From NCBI GenBank assembly GCA_002436405.1, contig DJLZ01000005.1:124001-188000 (forward strand): 64,000 nt of DNA, written 5' to 3'. Within the stretch, counting starts at the first letter, position 1, and every line of letters starts with the position of its first letter. The notes beneath the pieces are model-generated. The model worked only from the letters and a program-made list of their open reading frames with translations. It had not been told where the DNA came from and searched no databases. The translations under genes and the position numbers were made by a program. The DNA comes from Proteobacteria bacterium UBA6503 (GTDB lineage: Bacteria > Pseudomonadota > Alphaproteobacteria > UBA1280 > UBA6503). Positions 1 to 8,627 of the stretch are shown here, one piece after another.

Positions 1-431
1 GCGGGGGTATTGTCCCAGTTAATTTGACCAGCAATGGTGTAGATGCCTTTATCAAGACGTACCGCCGGAAGGTTACGGTAAGCGCTTGTGCCACGTGGTT
101 GGCTGTTTACAGTAACGCTGCTTGGCCATGTCCATGTTTGGCCCGGCAAAATAACCTGCGTATTGTTAGCGAGTACTTTAACTGACATTTGGAAGGCGGC
201 ACCTTTGGTGGTGACAATATCAATTTTGCTATCAGCGTAGGTTACACATTGCTTGGCGTTTGAGCCTTCAATCATGGCACAAGTGGCTTGCTTGTGGGTG
301 TGAAGCACCCAGTCAGTCCAAGGTTTAAGGGCTTCTGGCACATAAACGGCCATGGCCATTTGCGGTACCATAACAGTTACCGTTGCAACAGCAGCCAGTT
401 TAAGTAGGAGTTTTTTACTAAGTTTACGCAT
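1..431 (-). CDS. Exported protein of unknown function (N-terminal part)
   Basis: The gene runs off the left edge, so 143 codons are visible. The ATG at 431 follows a GGAAGG ribosome site. Residues 1-28 look like a Sec signal peptide: a basic start (MRKLSKKL), a hydrophobic core and a likely cut after AMA. The mature part begins VYVPEALKPWTDWVLH and carries Cys51 and Cys62, then alternating hydrophobic stretches that suggest beta strands. It lies 48 bases downstream of upp on the same strand and may be co-transcribed. I recall a similar opening in large exported proteins of unknown role in other proteobacteria, but cannot name the family. The function is unknown. Confidence 0.75.
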   Translation of the reverse strand, partial: MRKLSKKLLLKLAAVATVTVMVPQMAMAVYVPEALKPWTDWVLHTHKQATCAMIEGSNAKQCVTYADSKIDIVTTKGAAFQMSVKVLANNTQVILPGQTWTWPSSVTVNSQPRGTSAYRNLPAVRLDKGIYTIAGQINWDNTP

Positions 432-479
432 TGTGTGAGCCTTCCATGTTAATCACGCAATTATATAGAGTAGGGTTCT

Positions 480-1121
480 TTATAGGGTGCCGAACAAACG
501 GTCACCTGCATCGCCCAAACCAGGCACGATGTAGGCTTTTTCGTTAAGCTTTTGGTCAAGTGACGCTGTGTAAATTGGCACATCAGGGTGGGTTTTAGCC
601 AAGTGTTCAACACCTTCAGGTGCGCAAACAAGCGACATAAAGTGCATTGAACGGTCAGATACACCGTGGTTGTTCAAAACTTCCATCGCGTATGCAGCGC
701 TGTGGCCAGTGGCCAGCATAGGGTCAACCAGAATAACGCGTTTTTCTCCGATGTTTGGCGGTAGTTTAACTAGGTATTCAACTGGTAGATGGGTGGTTTC
801 GTCACGGTAAACGCCAATGTGCCCCATGCCGGCATCAGGCATAAGTTCGCTCAGTGCTTCTGACATCCCAAGGCCCGCACGTAAAATAGGTACAATCACA
901 GGGCGTTCGCCCGCAAGTGTTGGGGCGTCGGTGTCGCACACAGGGGTTGTGATGGCGGTGGTTGAAAGGGGCAGGTCGCGGGTAAGTTCGTAACCTAGAA
1001 GCAATGAAATTTCATGAAGAAGCTGTTTAAATGCAAGGCATGTGGTTTCTTTTCGGCGCATAAGAGTTAGTTTATGAGCGATAAGAGGATGTTCGATGAG
1101 GTGGAAATTTGGATGGTGCAT
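480..1121 (-). CDS. upp: Uracil phosphoribosyltransferase
   Basis: Makes UMP from uracil and PRPP in the cytoplasm (pyrimidine salvage). The protein has 213 residues, close to the roughly 208 of E. coli Upp. It starts MHHPNFHLIEHPLIAHKLT, as the family does. It has PILRAGLGM near residue 80 and the PRPP-binding stretch VDPMLATGHSA near residue 132. The C-terminal PGLGDAGDRLFGT is the uracil-binding end. It is transcribed away from the pdh operon, across a 243-base divergent gap, and precedes an exported protein gene. No uracil permease is next to it. Identification is firm. Confidence 0.97.
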   Translation of the reverse strand: MHHPNFHLIEHPLIAHKLTLMRRKETTCLAFKQLLHEISLLLGYELTRDLPLSTTAITTPVCDTDAPTLAGERPVIVPILRAGLGMSEALSELMPDAGMGHIGVYRDETTHLPVEYLVKLPPNIGEKRVILVDPMLATGHSAAYAMEVLNNHGVSDRSMHFMSLVCAPEGVEHLAKTHPDVPIYTASLDQKLNEKAYIVPGLGDAGDRLFGTL

Positions 1122-1364
1122 TTAACTGTTATTCCTTTACTTATAATGACTAACAAGCCTTCTTTTGCACATTAGTAAAAGGGCAATCGGGGCGGCGGTC
1201 AAGGTGAAAGATTTTATGCATTTACAAAGGTAGGGGGTCTCGCTTATCTTTATTGTGCACTGCAGCATGCCATTTGCTTGCCTTTTAAGGGCGGATGGGG
1301 CACAAATTACAGGCCCGCAGAATGCTAAAAGCAGGGCAACAATTGCAAAAAGAAGGTTTTAGAC

Positions 1365-2414
1365 GTGAGCAAGAAATCAAGCCTCAAAGTTGTTACCGAC
1401 AAGAACGATAAAGGTAACAAAAAAACAAACCGACCATTTTCAGTCGAAGAACTCAAAACATTTTACAAAGAGATGTTGACCATCCGCCGCTTTGAAGAAA
1501 AAGCAGCGCAGATGTACAGCGCAGGCCTAATGGGCGGCTTTTGCCACCTTTACATTGGCCAAGAAGCTGTTGTGACTGGCATTAAGGCTGCTTCAAAGCC
1601 TGAAAACGATTACTCAATTACAAGTTACCGCTGCCACGCACATGCGATTAGCTGCGGCGTTGACCCTAAACAAGTTATGGCTGAACTTACTGGCCGCAGT
1701 GGCGGTATTTCAAAAGGTAAGGGCGGCTCAATGCACATGTTTGACCCTGAAAAGGGCTTTTTTGGCGGCCACGGTATTGTGGCAGCGCAAATCCCACTGG
1801 GCACAGGCCTTGCTTTTGCCGCTAAATACCGCGGCGAAGACCGTGTATGTGTAGCGTACGCAGGCGACGGCGCCATGAACGGTGGCCAAGTGTACGAAGC
1901 CTTTAACATGGCGAAGCTATGGGACCTTCCAGTGCTATACATCGTTGAAAACAACCGCTACGGCATGGGGACTTCAACCGCACGTGCAAGCGGCATGAAC
2001 GAATTTTACAAGCGTGGCGAAAGCTTTGGTATTCAAGGTGAACGTGTTGACGGTATGGATTTCTTTGCCGTTTACTACGCTGCAAAACGCGCGATGGATC
2101 ACATCCGTGCGGGTAAAGGGCCATTCCTGCTTGAGATGGAAACCTACCGCTACCGTGGTCACTCAATGTCAGACCCTGCAAAATACCGTACTAAGGAAGA
2201 AGTGGAAGAGATGCGTGGTAAGCACGACCCTATCACCAACCTAGCGGTTATCCTTCAAGAAGAGTACGACATTAGCCAAGACGAGCTTAAAGACTGGGAT
2301 AAAGCGATTAAAGAAACTGTTAAAGACGCTGCTGAGTTTGCCGAAACAAGCCCTGAGCCAGACGTAAGCGAACTATGGACTGATATTGTTCCAGCAGATA
2401 AGGGGAGTAAATAA
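1365..2414 (+). CDS. pdhA: Pyruvate dehydrogenase E1 component, alpha subunit
   Basis: First gene of the pyruvate dehydrogenase operon. Together with PdhB it decarboxylates pyruvate using thiamine diphosphate and passes the acetyl group to the lipoyl arm of E2. It has 349 residues. The thiamine diphosphate signature runs from GDGAMNGGQ to VENN around residues 167-197, and the phosphorylation-loop-like YRGHSMSDP lies near residue 263. The start is GTG at 1365, behind AGAAGG. A Lys/Asn-rich leader of about 20 residues precedes the conserved domain. The stop is one base before pdhB, so translation is probably coupled. This is the heterotetrameric (alpha2beta2) E1, not the single-chain AceE type. 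Confidence 0.97.
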   Translation: MSKKSSLKVVTDKNDKGNKKTNRPFSVEELKTFYKEMLTIRRFEEKAAQMYSAGLMGGFCHLYIGQEAVVTGIKAASKPENDYSITSYRCHAHAISCGVDPKQVMAELTGRSGGISKGKGGSMHMFDPEKGFFGGHGIVAAQIPLGTGLAFAAKYRGEDRVCVAYAGDGAMNGGQVYEAFNMAKLWDLPVLYIVENNRYGMGTSTARASGMNEFYKRGESFGIQGERVDGMDFFAVYYAAKRAMDHIRAGKGPFLLEMETYRYRGHSMSDPAKYRTKEEVEEMRGKHDPITNLAVILQEEYDISQDELKDWDKAIKETVKDAAEFAETSPEPDVSELWTDIVPADKGSK

Positions 2415-2415
2415 A

Positions 2416-3411
2416 ATGGCCCAAAAGATGATTGAACAAACTTACCGCGAAGCCCTACGTGATGGCATGTCAGAAGAGATGCGCCGTGACGATCAAGTTT
2501 TTGTTATGGGTGAAGAAGTTGCCGAATACCAAGGTGCTTACAAATGTACCCAAGGCATGCTTGAAGAGTTTGGCGCAAAGCGCGTTGTAGATACTCCAAT
2601 TTCTGAGCTTGGTTTTGCCGGCATCGCCACTGGTGCCGCCATGGTAGGCATGCGCCCCGTTGTTGAGTTTATGACTTGGAACTTCGCCATGCTAGCGTGT
2701 GACCATATTATTAACTCAGCCGCTAAAACACTTTACATGTCAGGCGGTACTGTATCTTGCCCAATCGTATTCCGTGGCCCGAATGGTGCAGCTGCTCGAG
2801 TCGCAGCGCAGCACAGCCAAGACTACGCTAGCTGGTACACACATATTCCTGGCCTAAAGGTTATTTGCCCAGCAACACCAGCTGACGCTAAAGGTCTTAT
2901 TAAAGCCGCTATCCGCGATAACACCCCTGTTGTATGCCTAGAGAACGAAATTCTTTACGGTATGAAGGGTGAAGTACCTGAGGGTGACGACTTTGTTGTT
3001 GAAATTGGTAAAGCAAACATTACCCGTGAAGGTTCAGACGTAACGCTGATTGGTTACTCAATCATGGCGAACAAAGCTTTGGAAGCTGCTGAAAAGCTAG
3101 CCGAAGAAGGTATTGACGCTGAGGTCATTGACCTACGTTCGCTACGCCCCCTTGATGAAGACGCTATTTTGAAGAGCGTGATGAAAACCAACCGCGTTGT
3201 GATTGCCGAAGAAGGCTGGGCACGTGCTGGTATTGGTGCTGATATCTCAGCCATCATTATGGAGAAAGCCTTCGACGACCTTGACGCGCCCGTACGCCGC
3301 GTTTCAGGGAAGGACATTCCGCTGCCATACGCAGCTAACCTAGAAAAACTGGCTTTGCCTCAGGTTGACGATATTGTTGCCGCGGCAAAAGAAGTTTGTA
3401 ACAAAGCATAA
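2416..3411 (+). CDS. pdhB: Pyruvate dehydrogenase E1 component, beta subunit
   Basis: Beta subunit of the thiamine diphosphate-dependent E1. The ATG at 2416 is chosen because AGGGGAG at 2401-2407 sits just upstream and the protein then starts MAQKMIEQTYREAL, the family start. An in-frame start at 2386 would only add residues that overlap pdhA. The protein has 331 residues and no N-terminal lipoyl domain, unlike PdhB of many rhizobia and Rhodospirillales. Conserved stretches include VFVMGEEVAEYQGAYK, DTPISELGFAG and the C-terminal transketolase domain with EVIDLRSLRPLD. It is followed after 15 bases by pdhC. Confidence 0.97.
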   Translation: MAQKMIEQTYREALRDGMSEEMRRDDQVFVMGEEVAEYQGAYKCTQGMLEEFGAKRVVDTPISELGFAGIATGAAMVGMRPVVEFMTWNFAMLACDHIINSAAKTLYMSGGTVSCPIVFRGPNGAAARVAAQHSQDYASWYTHIPGLKVICPATPADAKGLIKAAIRDNTPVVCLENEILYGMKGEVPEGDDFVVEIGKANITREGSDVTLIGYSIMANKALEAAEKLAEEGIDAEVIDLRSLRPLDEDAILKSVMKTNRVVIAEEGWARAGIGADISAIIMEKAFDDLDAPVRRVSGKDIPLPYAANLEKLALPQVDDIVAAAKEVCNKA

Positions 3412-3426
3412 TAAGGATACACGAAC

Positions 3427-4761
3427 ATGCCAGCAGACGTATTGATGCCGCAACTTTCGCCGACCATGACTGAAGGTCGCTTTGCGAAGTGGGTTAAAAA
3501 AGAAGGCGATGCCGTGAACGTAGGCGATATTATCGCTGAGATTGAAACCGATAAAGCCACCATGGAAGTTGAAGCCACGGAAGACGGCACACTTGCAAAG
3601 CTATACGCTGAAGCAGGCAAAGACGTTGCCGTGGGCGCACCTATTGCCGTTATTGTAGAAGAAGGCGAAGAGCTACCTGAAGGTTACGAGCCTACAAGCC
3701 GTGAAGCCCCGAAAGATGAGCCTAAGGCAGAAAAGAAAGCAGAACCTAAAAAGGAAGACGCTAAGAAAGAAGAGCCTAAAGCTGAGAAGAAAGCAGAAGC
3801 ACCTAAAGCTGCACCTGCACCAGCACCAGTTGCTGCAACAGCATCTTCTAATGGTATTAAAGCCAGCCCACTGGCTAAGCGTTTGGCTGCTGAGTGGGGT
3901 ATTCCTCTTTCAAACATTCAAGGTACAGGCCCGCATGGTCGTATCGTGAAGGAAGATGTAGATTCAGCCCGTGAGCGTGGCGTACGTAAAGTGCCGATGA
4001 ATGGCACAATGCCAGCAATGGGCGGCAACAGTGGTTTTGGTGGCGCACCTGCGCTAGAAGCTAGCCTTACACCGCACAGCAAAATGCGTGAAGTTATTGC
4101 CTCACGCCTTGTTGAAGCTAAGCAAAGCGTGCCACACTTCTACCTAACAGTAGACGTTATGATGGACGAAGCCCTTAAAGCACGTGAAGCCTTAAACGCT
4201 ATGGCGCCAGTTGATGCTGAAGGTAAGCCTGCTTACAAGCTATCAGTGAACGACATGATTGTGAAAGCCTCAGCCCTTGCGCTTCGCAAGCACCCTGATG
4301 CCAACGCAAGCTGGACTGACGAAGGCCTACAAAAGTACGGCTCAGTTGATGTTTCAGTAGCGGTATCGATTGAAGGTGGCTTGATTACACCAATTTTGAA
4401 AAACGTTGAAAACCGCTCAATGGTTGAGCTTTCAGGCGAAATGAAGCAACTTGCAGGCCTAGCCCGTGCAGGTAAGCTACAGCCTGAGCAATACCAAGGG
4501 GGTACATTCTCAGTTTCAAACCTAGGGATGTTCGGTATTAAACACTTTGACGCTATTATTAATCCACCACAATCATGCATCCTTGCATGCGGTACCGCTG
4601 AAAAGCGTGCAGTGGTTGGCGATAACGGCGAACTTAAAGCCGCAAACGTGATGACGCTGACACTTTCAGTTGATCACCGCGTGGTAGATGGTGCCCTAGG
4701 CGCTGAAGTGCTCACAAGCATTAAGCAACACCTAGAAAACCCAATTACACTTGTTGTTTAA
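3427..4761 (+). CDS. pdhC: Dihydrolipoamide acetyltransferase (E2 of pyruvate dehydrogenase)
   Basis: Core of the complex; moves the acetyl group from lipoyl-lysine to CoA. The order over 444 residues is one lipoyl domain (about 1-77, lysine in ETDKATMEVE), a long Ala/Pro/Lys/Glu-rich flexible linker (about 90-140), a peripheral subunit-binding domain (about 142-178, from ASPLAKRLA to GRIVKEDV) and the catalytic domain from about 210. The active-site motif DHRVVDG lies near residue 417. Only one lipoyl domain is present, as in other alphaproteobacteria. The start is ATG at 3427 after AAGGATAC. Confidence 0.97.
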   Translation: MPADVLMPQLSPTMTEGRFAKWVKKEGDAVNVGDIIAEIETDKATMEVEATEDGTLAKLYAEAGKDVAVGAPIAVIVEEGEELPEGYEPTSREAPKDEPKAEKKAEPKKEDAKKEEPKAEKKAEAPKAAPAPAPVAATASSNGIKASPLAKRLAAEWGIPLSNIQGTGPHGRIVKEDVDSARERGVRKVPMNGTMPAMGGNSGFGGAPALEASLTPHSKMREVIASRLVEAKQSVPHFYLTVDVMMDEALKAREALNAMAPVDAEGKPAYKLSVNDMIVKASALALRKHPDANASWTDEGLQKYGSVDVSVAVSIEGGLITPILKNVENRSMVELSGEMKQLAGLARAGKLQPEQYQGGTFSVSNLGMFGIKHFDAIINPPQSCILACGTAEKRAVVGDNGELKAANVMTLTLSVDHRVVDGALGAEVLTSIKQHLENPITLVV

Positions 4762-4794
4762 AACAACTTAAATCACTTAAGGGAAGGGGGCACT

Positions 4795-5415
4795 ATGCCT
4801 TACGACATTAACCGTAAAGACGAACTTAACATTGGTTTGTTTTGTGCCTCACGCCCATCAAATGACCCAACCTACGTTAAAGCTGCCTACGAGTTTGGCC
4901 AAGCCGTTGCAAAACGCGGCTGGGGCCTAGTTTATGGCGGTGGCGATAAAGGCCTTATGGGTGCCGCTGCCGATGGCGCACTAGATGCGGGTGGCAAGGT
5001 TATTGGCGTTATCCCTGACTTTTTGTTGGGTAAAGAAGGCGACCGTAACGACCTTACTGAAAAGCATGTTCTAGCCTCACTAAACGAACGAAAAGAGCTT
5101 ATTGCCTCACGTTCAGCGGCGTTTGTAACAATGCCGGGTGGTGTTGGTACCATTGACGAACTCACAGAAGTTTGGACATGGAACGTGCTAGGCCGCCACG
5201 ATAAACCCGTGGGTATTTACAACGTAAACGGCTACTTTGATAAGCTGATTGAATTTATTAACCACATGGTAGGCCTTGAGCTTACAGGCGCACACTACAT
5301 GAACGCCATTCGTGTGGCCAACAACGCCGAAGGCCTTCTTGATGCGCTTATTCCGGCAGAAGTGGCAGGCGAAATTATGAACCGCCAAAACCGCGATAAA
5401 ATTATTAACGAATAA
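4795..5415 (+). CDS. LOG-family nucleotide 5'-monophosphate phosphoribohydrolase
   Basis: A Rossmann-fold protein of 206 residues. It has the two LOG signatures, VYGGGDKGLMG near residue 45 and PGGVGTIDE near residue 111, which bind the nucleotide phosphate and carry the catalytic glutamate. LOG proteins cut the base from nucleoside monophosphates, either cytokinin ribosides or AMP/other nucleotides in general metabolism. The substrate cannot be told from sequence. It lies between pdhC and lpd in the same orientation, behind a good GGGAAGGGGG ribosome site, with gaps of 33 and 16 bases. It is therefore almost certainly made together with the pyruvate dehydrogenase complex, which is an odd place for it. 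Confidence 0.9.
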   Translation: MPYDINRKDELNIGLFCASRPSNDPTYVKAAYEFGQAVAKRGWGLVYGGGDKGLMGAAADGALDAGGKVIGVIPDFLLGKEGDRNDLTEKHVLASLNERKELIASRSAAFVTMPGGVGTIDELTEVWTWNVLGRHDKPVGIYNVNGYFDKLIEFINHMVGLELTGAHYMNAIRVANNAEGLLDALIPAEVAGEIMNRQNRDKIINE

Positions 5416-5431
5416 AAAAAGGTGAAAATCC

Positions 5432-6838
5432 ATGGCTGATAAAAAGTTTGATGTTGTCGTAATCGGTAGTGGCCCTGGTGGCTACGTTTGTGCAATTCGT
5501 GCAGCGCAGCTAGGCCTTAAAACCGCTATTGTAGAGCGTGAAAACCTAGGCGGTATCTGCCTTAACTGGGGCTGTATCCCAACTAAAGCACTTCTGAAAA
5601 CCGCTGAAATGTACACCGACATGACCAAGCGTGCGGAAGACTTTGGTTTTTCAAAAGTTAAAGCGCCAGACTTTGACATGAAAAAACTTATCGGCCGTAG
5701 CCGTGATGTTGCTGGCAAGCTTTCGGGTGGTGTGCAGTTCTTGATGAAGAAGAACAAAATTGAAGTGATTACAGGCGAAGGTCGCTTTGTAGAGCCGGGT
5801 AAACTTGGCCTATTTGATGGCGACAAGCAAACCGATACAATCGAAGCGAAAGACTTTGTTATTGCGACTGGTGCCCGCGCACGTGAAATCCCAGGCGTAC
5901 TAGAAGCTGACGGTAAAAACATTTGGACTTACCGCCACGCCATGACCCCTGAAAAAATGCCAAAAAGCCTACTGGTTATTGGCGCAGGCGCTATCGGTAT
6001 TGAGTTTGCAAGCTTCTATAACGCATTTGGTGTTGACGTAACAGTCGTTGAAGCACAAGACCGCGTGCTCCCAATTGAAGACGCTGAAATTTCAAAAGTT
6101 ACTGCAAAAGAATTTAAAGCCCACGGCATGAAGCTACTCACGAAAGCTTCAGTTAAGTCGCTTAAATCAACTAAGTCAGGCACTGAGGCTGTGGTTGAAG
6201 TCAACGGCAAAGAAGAAACGATTAAAACCGAAAAAACCCTTATCGCTATTGGTGTTGCAGGTAATGTTGAAAACCTAGGTTTGGACAAAATCGGTGTTGA
6301 AGCTGAGCGTGGCCAAATTAAGGTTGATGCCAACTACCGCACAGTTGCTAAAGGCGTATGGGCTATTGGTGATGTGATTGGCGCCCCGTGGCTTGCCCAC
6401 GTGGCCTCACACGAAGGTGTGCTATGTGCCGAAGCTATTGCCGGTAAAAACCCACATGCCATGGACTATGGCAACATTCCGGGTTGTACGTACTGCCACC
6501 CACAAGTGGGCAGCGTAGGTCTAACCGAAGAAGCTGCAAAAGCTGAAGGTTACGACATTAAAGTTGGCCGCTACAACTACCAAGCCAATGGTAAAGCCAT
6601 CGCGATTGGTGAGCCTACAGGCCTTGTGAAAACTATTTTTGATAAGAAAACAGGTGCTCTACTAGGTGCACACATCGTAGGCGCAGACGCGACCGAAATG
6701 GTGACCACCTTTGTACTAGGCCGCAGCATGGAAGTAACTGAAGAAGACTTTATGCACGCATGCCTGCCGCACCCGACACTGTCGGAGATGATTGCAGAGA
6801 GTGTTCTCGATTCAGAGGGACGCGCACTTAACGCTTAA
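5432..6838 (+). CDS. lpdA: Dihydrolipoyl dehydrogenase (E3)
   Basis: FAD enzyme that re-oxidises dihydrolipoamide with NAD+. The protein has 468 residues. The FAD-binding GSGPGGYVCAIRAAQLG lies near residue 12. The redox-active disulfide is in GGICLNWGCIPTKALL near residue 41. The NAD-binding GAGAIGIEFASFY lies near residue 186. The C-terminal active-site HPTLSE lies near residue 448, with His and Glu in their usual spacing. As the last gene of the pdh operon it is presumably the E3 of this complex and may be shared with others. A rho-independent terminator follows directly. Confidence 0.97.
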   Translation: MADKKFDVVVIGSGPGGYVCAIRAAQLGLKTAIVERENLGGICLNWGCIPTKALLKTAEMYTDMTKRAEDFGFSKVKAPDFDMKKLIGRSRDVAGKLSGGVQFLMKKNKIEVITGEGRFVEPGKLGLFDGDKQTDTIEAKDFVIATGARAREIPGVLEADGKNIWTYRHAMTPEKMPKSLLVIGAGAIGIEFASFYNAFGVDVTVVEAQDRVLPIEDAEISKVTAKEFKAHGMKLLTKASVKSLKSTKSGTEAVVEVNGKEETIKTEKTLIAIGVAGNVENLGLDKIGVEAERGQIKVDANYRTVAKGVWAIGDVIGAPWLAHVASHEGVLCAEAIAGKNPHAMDYGNIPGCTYCHPQVGSVGLTEEAAKAEGYDIKVGRYNYQANGKAIAIGEPTGLVKTIFDKKTGALLGAHIVGADATEMVTTFVLGRSMEVTEEDFMHACLPHPTLSEMIAESVLDSEGRALNA

Positions 6839-6840
6839 TA

Positions 6841-6872
6841 AATAAAGGCTCCGAAAGGGGCCTTTATTTTTG
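6841..6872 (+). terminator. Rho-independent terminator of the pdh operon
   Basis: Inverted repeat with a nine-pair arm AATAAAGGC / GCCTTTATT, two more GC pairs and a GAAA tetraloop, ending in a T run. It starts two bases after the lpdA stop. Confidence 0.85.
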
Positions 6873-6961
6873 GCCTGAAAATAATTGTATGTAGAGGACT
6901 TCCCAAGTTCATTGGCCAGTGGTATATGTGATTGTAACTTCAATAATTATATAGGTGATTT

Positions 6962-7417
6962 ATGGCTGCTTTTTGGCAGACTTATGGTTGGGTTGTTCTT
7001 GGCTTAACCGCAGGTGCAGGGTGGGGTATGTCTTACATTCTGTACGAAAAACTTCTTTTAAAATTCCCCGTTTCATTGGTGATGTTTTTAACCGGTATGG
7101 CCTCGTTTGCCTTTTTTGGTATCGTTGCTTGGAGCCGCGGATACTTACCAGAAATTAAAACCGTATTCAGCACGCCAATGCTTATTGGTGGCTTTATTGC
7201 GGTGATTGCTTTGAATATTCTGGCGAACGCCAGTATTTTGACTGCGGTAAACATGTCAAACGCCAGCCGTGCGGCTTTTCTTGAGATTAGCTACCCGCTG
7301 TTTACGTTGCTGTTTGCGTATATCATCTTCAAAGAAATTCAACTTTCGGCACTAGGTATGGTTGGTGGTTGCTTTATTTTGCTAGGCACCATCATCATGG
7401 TGTACGCAGGTAAATAA
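6962..7417 (+). CDS. Small EamA/DMT-like membrane protein
   Basis: A 151-residue protein with about five hydrophobic segments (near residues 10-30, 38-56, 71-90, 100-120 and 125-147). The pattern NMSNASRAAFLEISYPLFTLLFAYIIFKE, here only outlined, fits the second half of an EamA (drug/metabolite transporter) repeat. At half the usual length it would have to work as a dimer, like the small DMT proteins. The substrate is unknown. It starts at ATG 6962 behind AGGTGA. The next gene begins five bases after its stop, so the pair is one unit. Confidence 0.65.
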   Translation: MAAFWQTYGWVVLGLTAGAGWGMSYILYEKLLLKFPVSLVMFLTGMASFAFFGIVAWSRGYLPEIKTVFSTPMLIGGFIAVIALNILANASILTAVNMSNASRAAFLEISYPLFTLLFAYIIFKEIQLSALGMVGGCFILLGTIIMVYAGK

Positions 7418-7422
7418 GCCTG

Positions 7423-8574
7423 ATGCACATACTCTCAGCCCTTAAAATTCTGCGTGAACCTACAGCTTTGTTCATGTGTCTTTTAGGGGCTTTTCCAGCA
7501 TATTCTGCCTGGCTTACCATTTTGGTTTACCAACAAGGCCTTACCTTTAACGATGTTTTGTGGGCCCAAGGCATTGCCCAGTTTGTGGTGGCGGCCGTCT
7601 TTATTTTGGCCTGTGTGTTTGCGATTCATGGGTCACGCTTATTGACTGTTATTGTACCGCTTATACCCGTTAATGCGATTATAGGCCTTATAACGTTGGC
7701 GCCTTCAGCTACGGGCTATTTTACTCTGTTTGTTCTGGCGTTAGCATCTATCACTTTTATGGTGGCAGCCAATTACGCGGTGGCTTTACCTGTGATTCAA
7801 AGCGGCATTAACCGTGAGATGAACCTTGCCGTTATCATGATGGCACTGCCTACCGTAAGCGCTTTAGCCTATGCAGGCTTTGCCGTACTTGCCGAAGTTC
7901 ATGTGAGCTTAGTGCATATTGCCATGTGCGCAGTGCTGATTGCTATGTCGGTGGTGATGTTTGTGCGTAACCGCCCCGTAAAGCTATTGCCCACACCTGT
8001 AAAACTTAAGGGTAAAGTGCCATTCAGAGCGATTACAGTTTTACTCGCTAACCTGATTTATGCAGGCCCTTACTATATTTTAAAGGGTGTACTTATCCCT
8101 CTTTACCTCTACGAAAAGCTAGATGGCAACTTTGCTAAAGTTGGCCTAGTGCTTAGCTTTTTATGCCTGATTGCTATGCTTAGCCGCAAAGCGCAAAGTA
8201 AAGCAAAAGAAGAGGGGGCACCGACCAAGGCGATTGTATTGGTATCGCTTTTGATGATGGTTGTGGCTTTTACCGTTTGGGGCTTTAGTGAAAGTGTGTG
8301 GGTGGCAACGGCTATGCTGACGCTACATACTTTGGCCCATAGGCTTTATGCGTTTGGGATACTTTCAGAACTGCAAAAGAGTGACCCCGTCAACTATGCC
8401 GAGCACACAAAACTAAAAGAGATTTACCAACACGTGGTTGGCGGTATTTGTTTTGTAGTCAGCGCGCTGTACGCAACGTCAGTCCTTGAAAACTACGATA
8501 CGCTGTTGTTCTTATTTGCGGCAGGCACTGTACTGTCGGGCATCGTATTTGCTATTGGTGCGCGCCAAAAATAA
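7423..8574 (+). CDS. Polytopic membrane protein, MFS-like, unknown substrate
   Basis: 383 residues with roughly twelve hydrophobic segments and a short charged central loop near residues 185-205, which resembles a major facilitator layout. I do not recognise a family signature. It begins with an odd stretch, MHILSALKILREPTALFM, and ends near GARQK. It is coupled to the small EamA-like gene (five-base gap) and followed by a strong GC-rich terminator. The pair sits in the insert between lpdA and lipA. A transporter role is an inference from topology only. Confidence 0.6.
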   Translation: MHILSALKILREPTALFMCLLGAFPAYSAWLTILVYQQGLTFNDVLWAQGIAQFVVAAVFILACVFAIHGSRLLTVIVPLIPVNAIIGLITLAPSATGYFTLFVLALASITFMVAANYAVALPVIQSGINREMNLAVIMMALPTVSALAYAGFAVLAEVHVSLVHIAMCAVLIAMSVVMFVRNRPVKLLPTPVKLKGKVPFRAITVLLANLIYAGPYYILKGVLIPLYLYEKLDGNFAKVGLVLSFLCLIAMLSRKAQSKAKEEGAPTKAIVLVSLLMMVVAFTVWGFSESVWVATAMLTLHTLAHRLYAFGILSELQKSDPVNYAEHTKLKEIYQHVVGGICFVVSALYATSVLENYDTLLFLFAAGTVLSGIVFAIGARQK

Positions 8575-8587
8575 GTAAAATAAACAC

Positions 8588-8620
8588 GAAAAAGCCGGCC
8601 CTGTGAGGGGCCGGCTTTCG
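8588..8620. terminator. Bidirectional rho-independent terminator
   Basis: Perfect ten-pair arms AAAGCCGGCC / GGCCGGCTTT around a short loop. A-rich sequence lies on the left and the TTT ends the right arm. It lies between the convergent membrane-protein gene (ending 8574) and the LysE-like gene (ending 8628), so it can serve both. Confidence 0.8.
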
Positions 8621-8627
8621 TATTACG

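Noticed and set aside
2386..2415. Upstream in-frame start for pdhB
   Set aside because: It overlaps pdhA; the AGGGGAG site and family alignment favour 2416.
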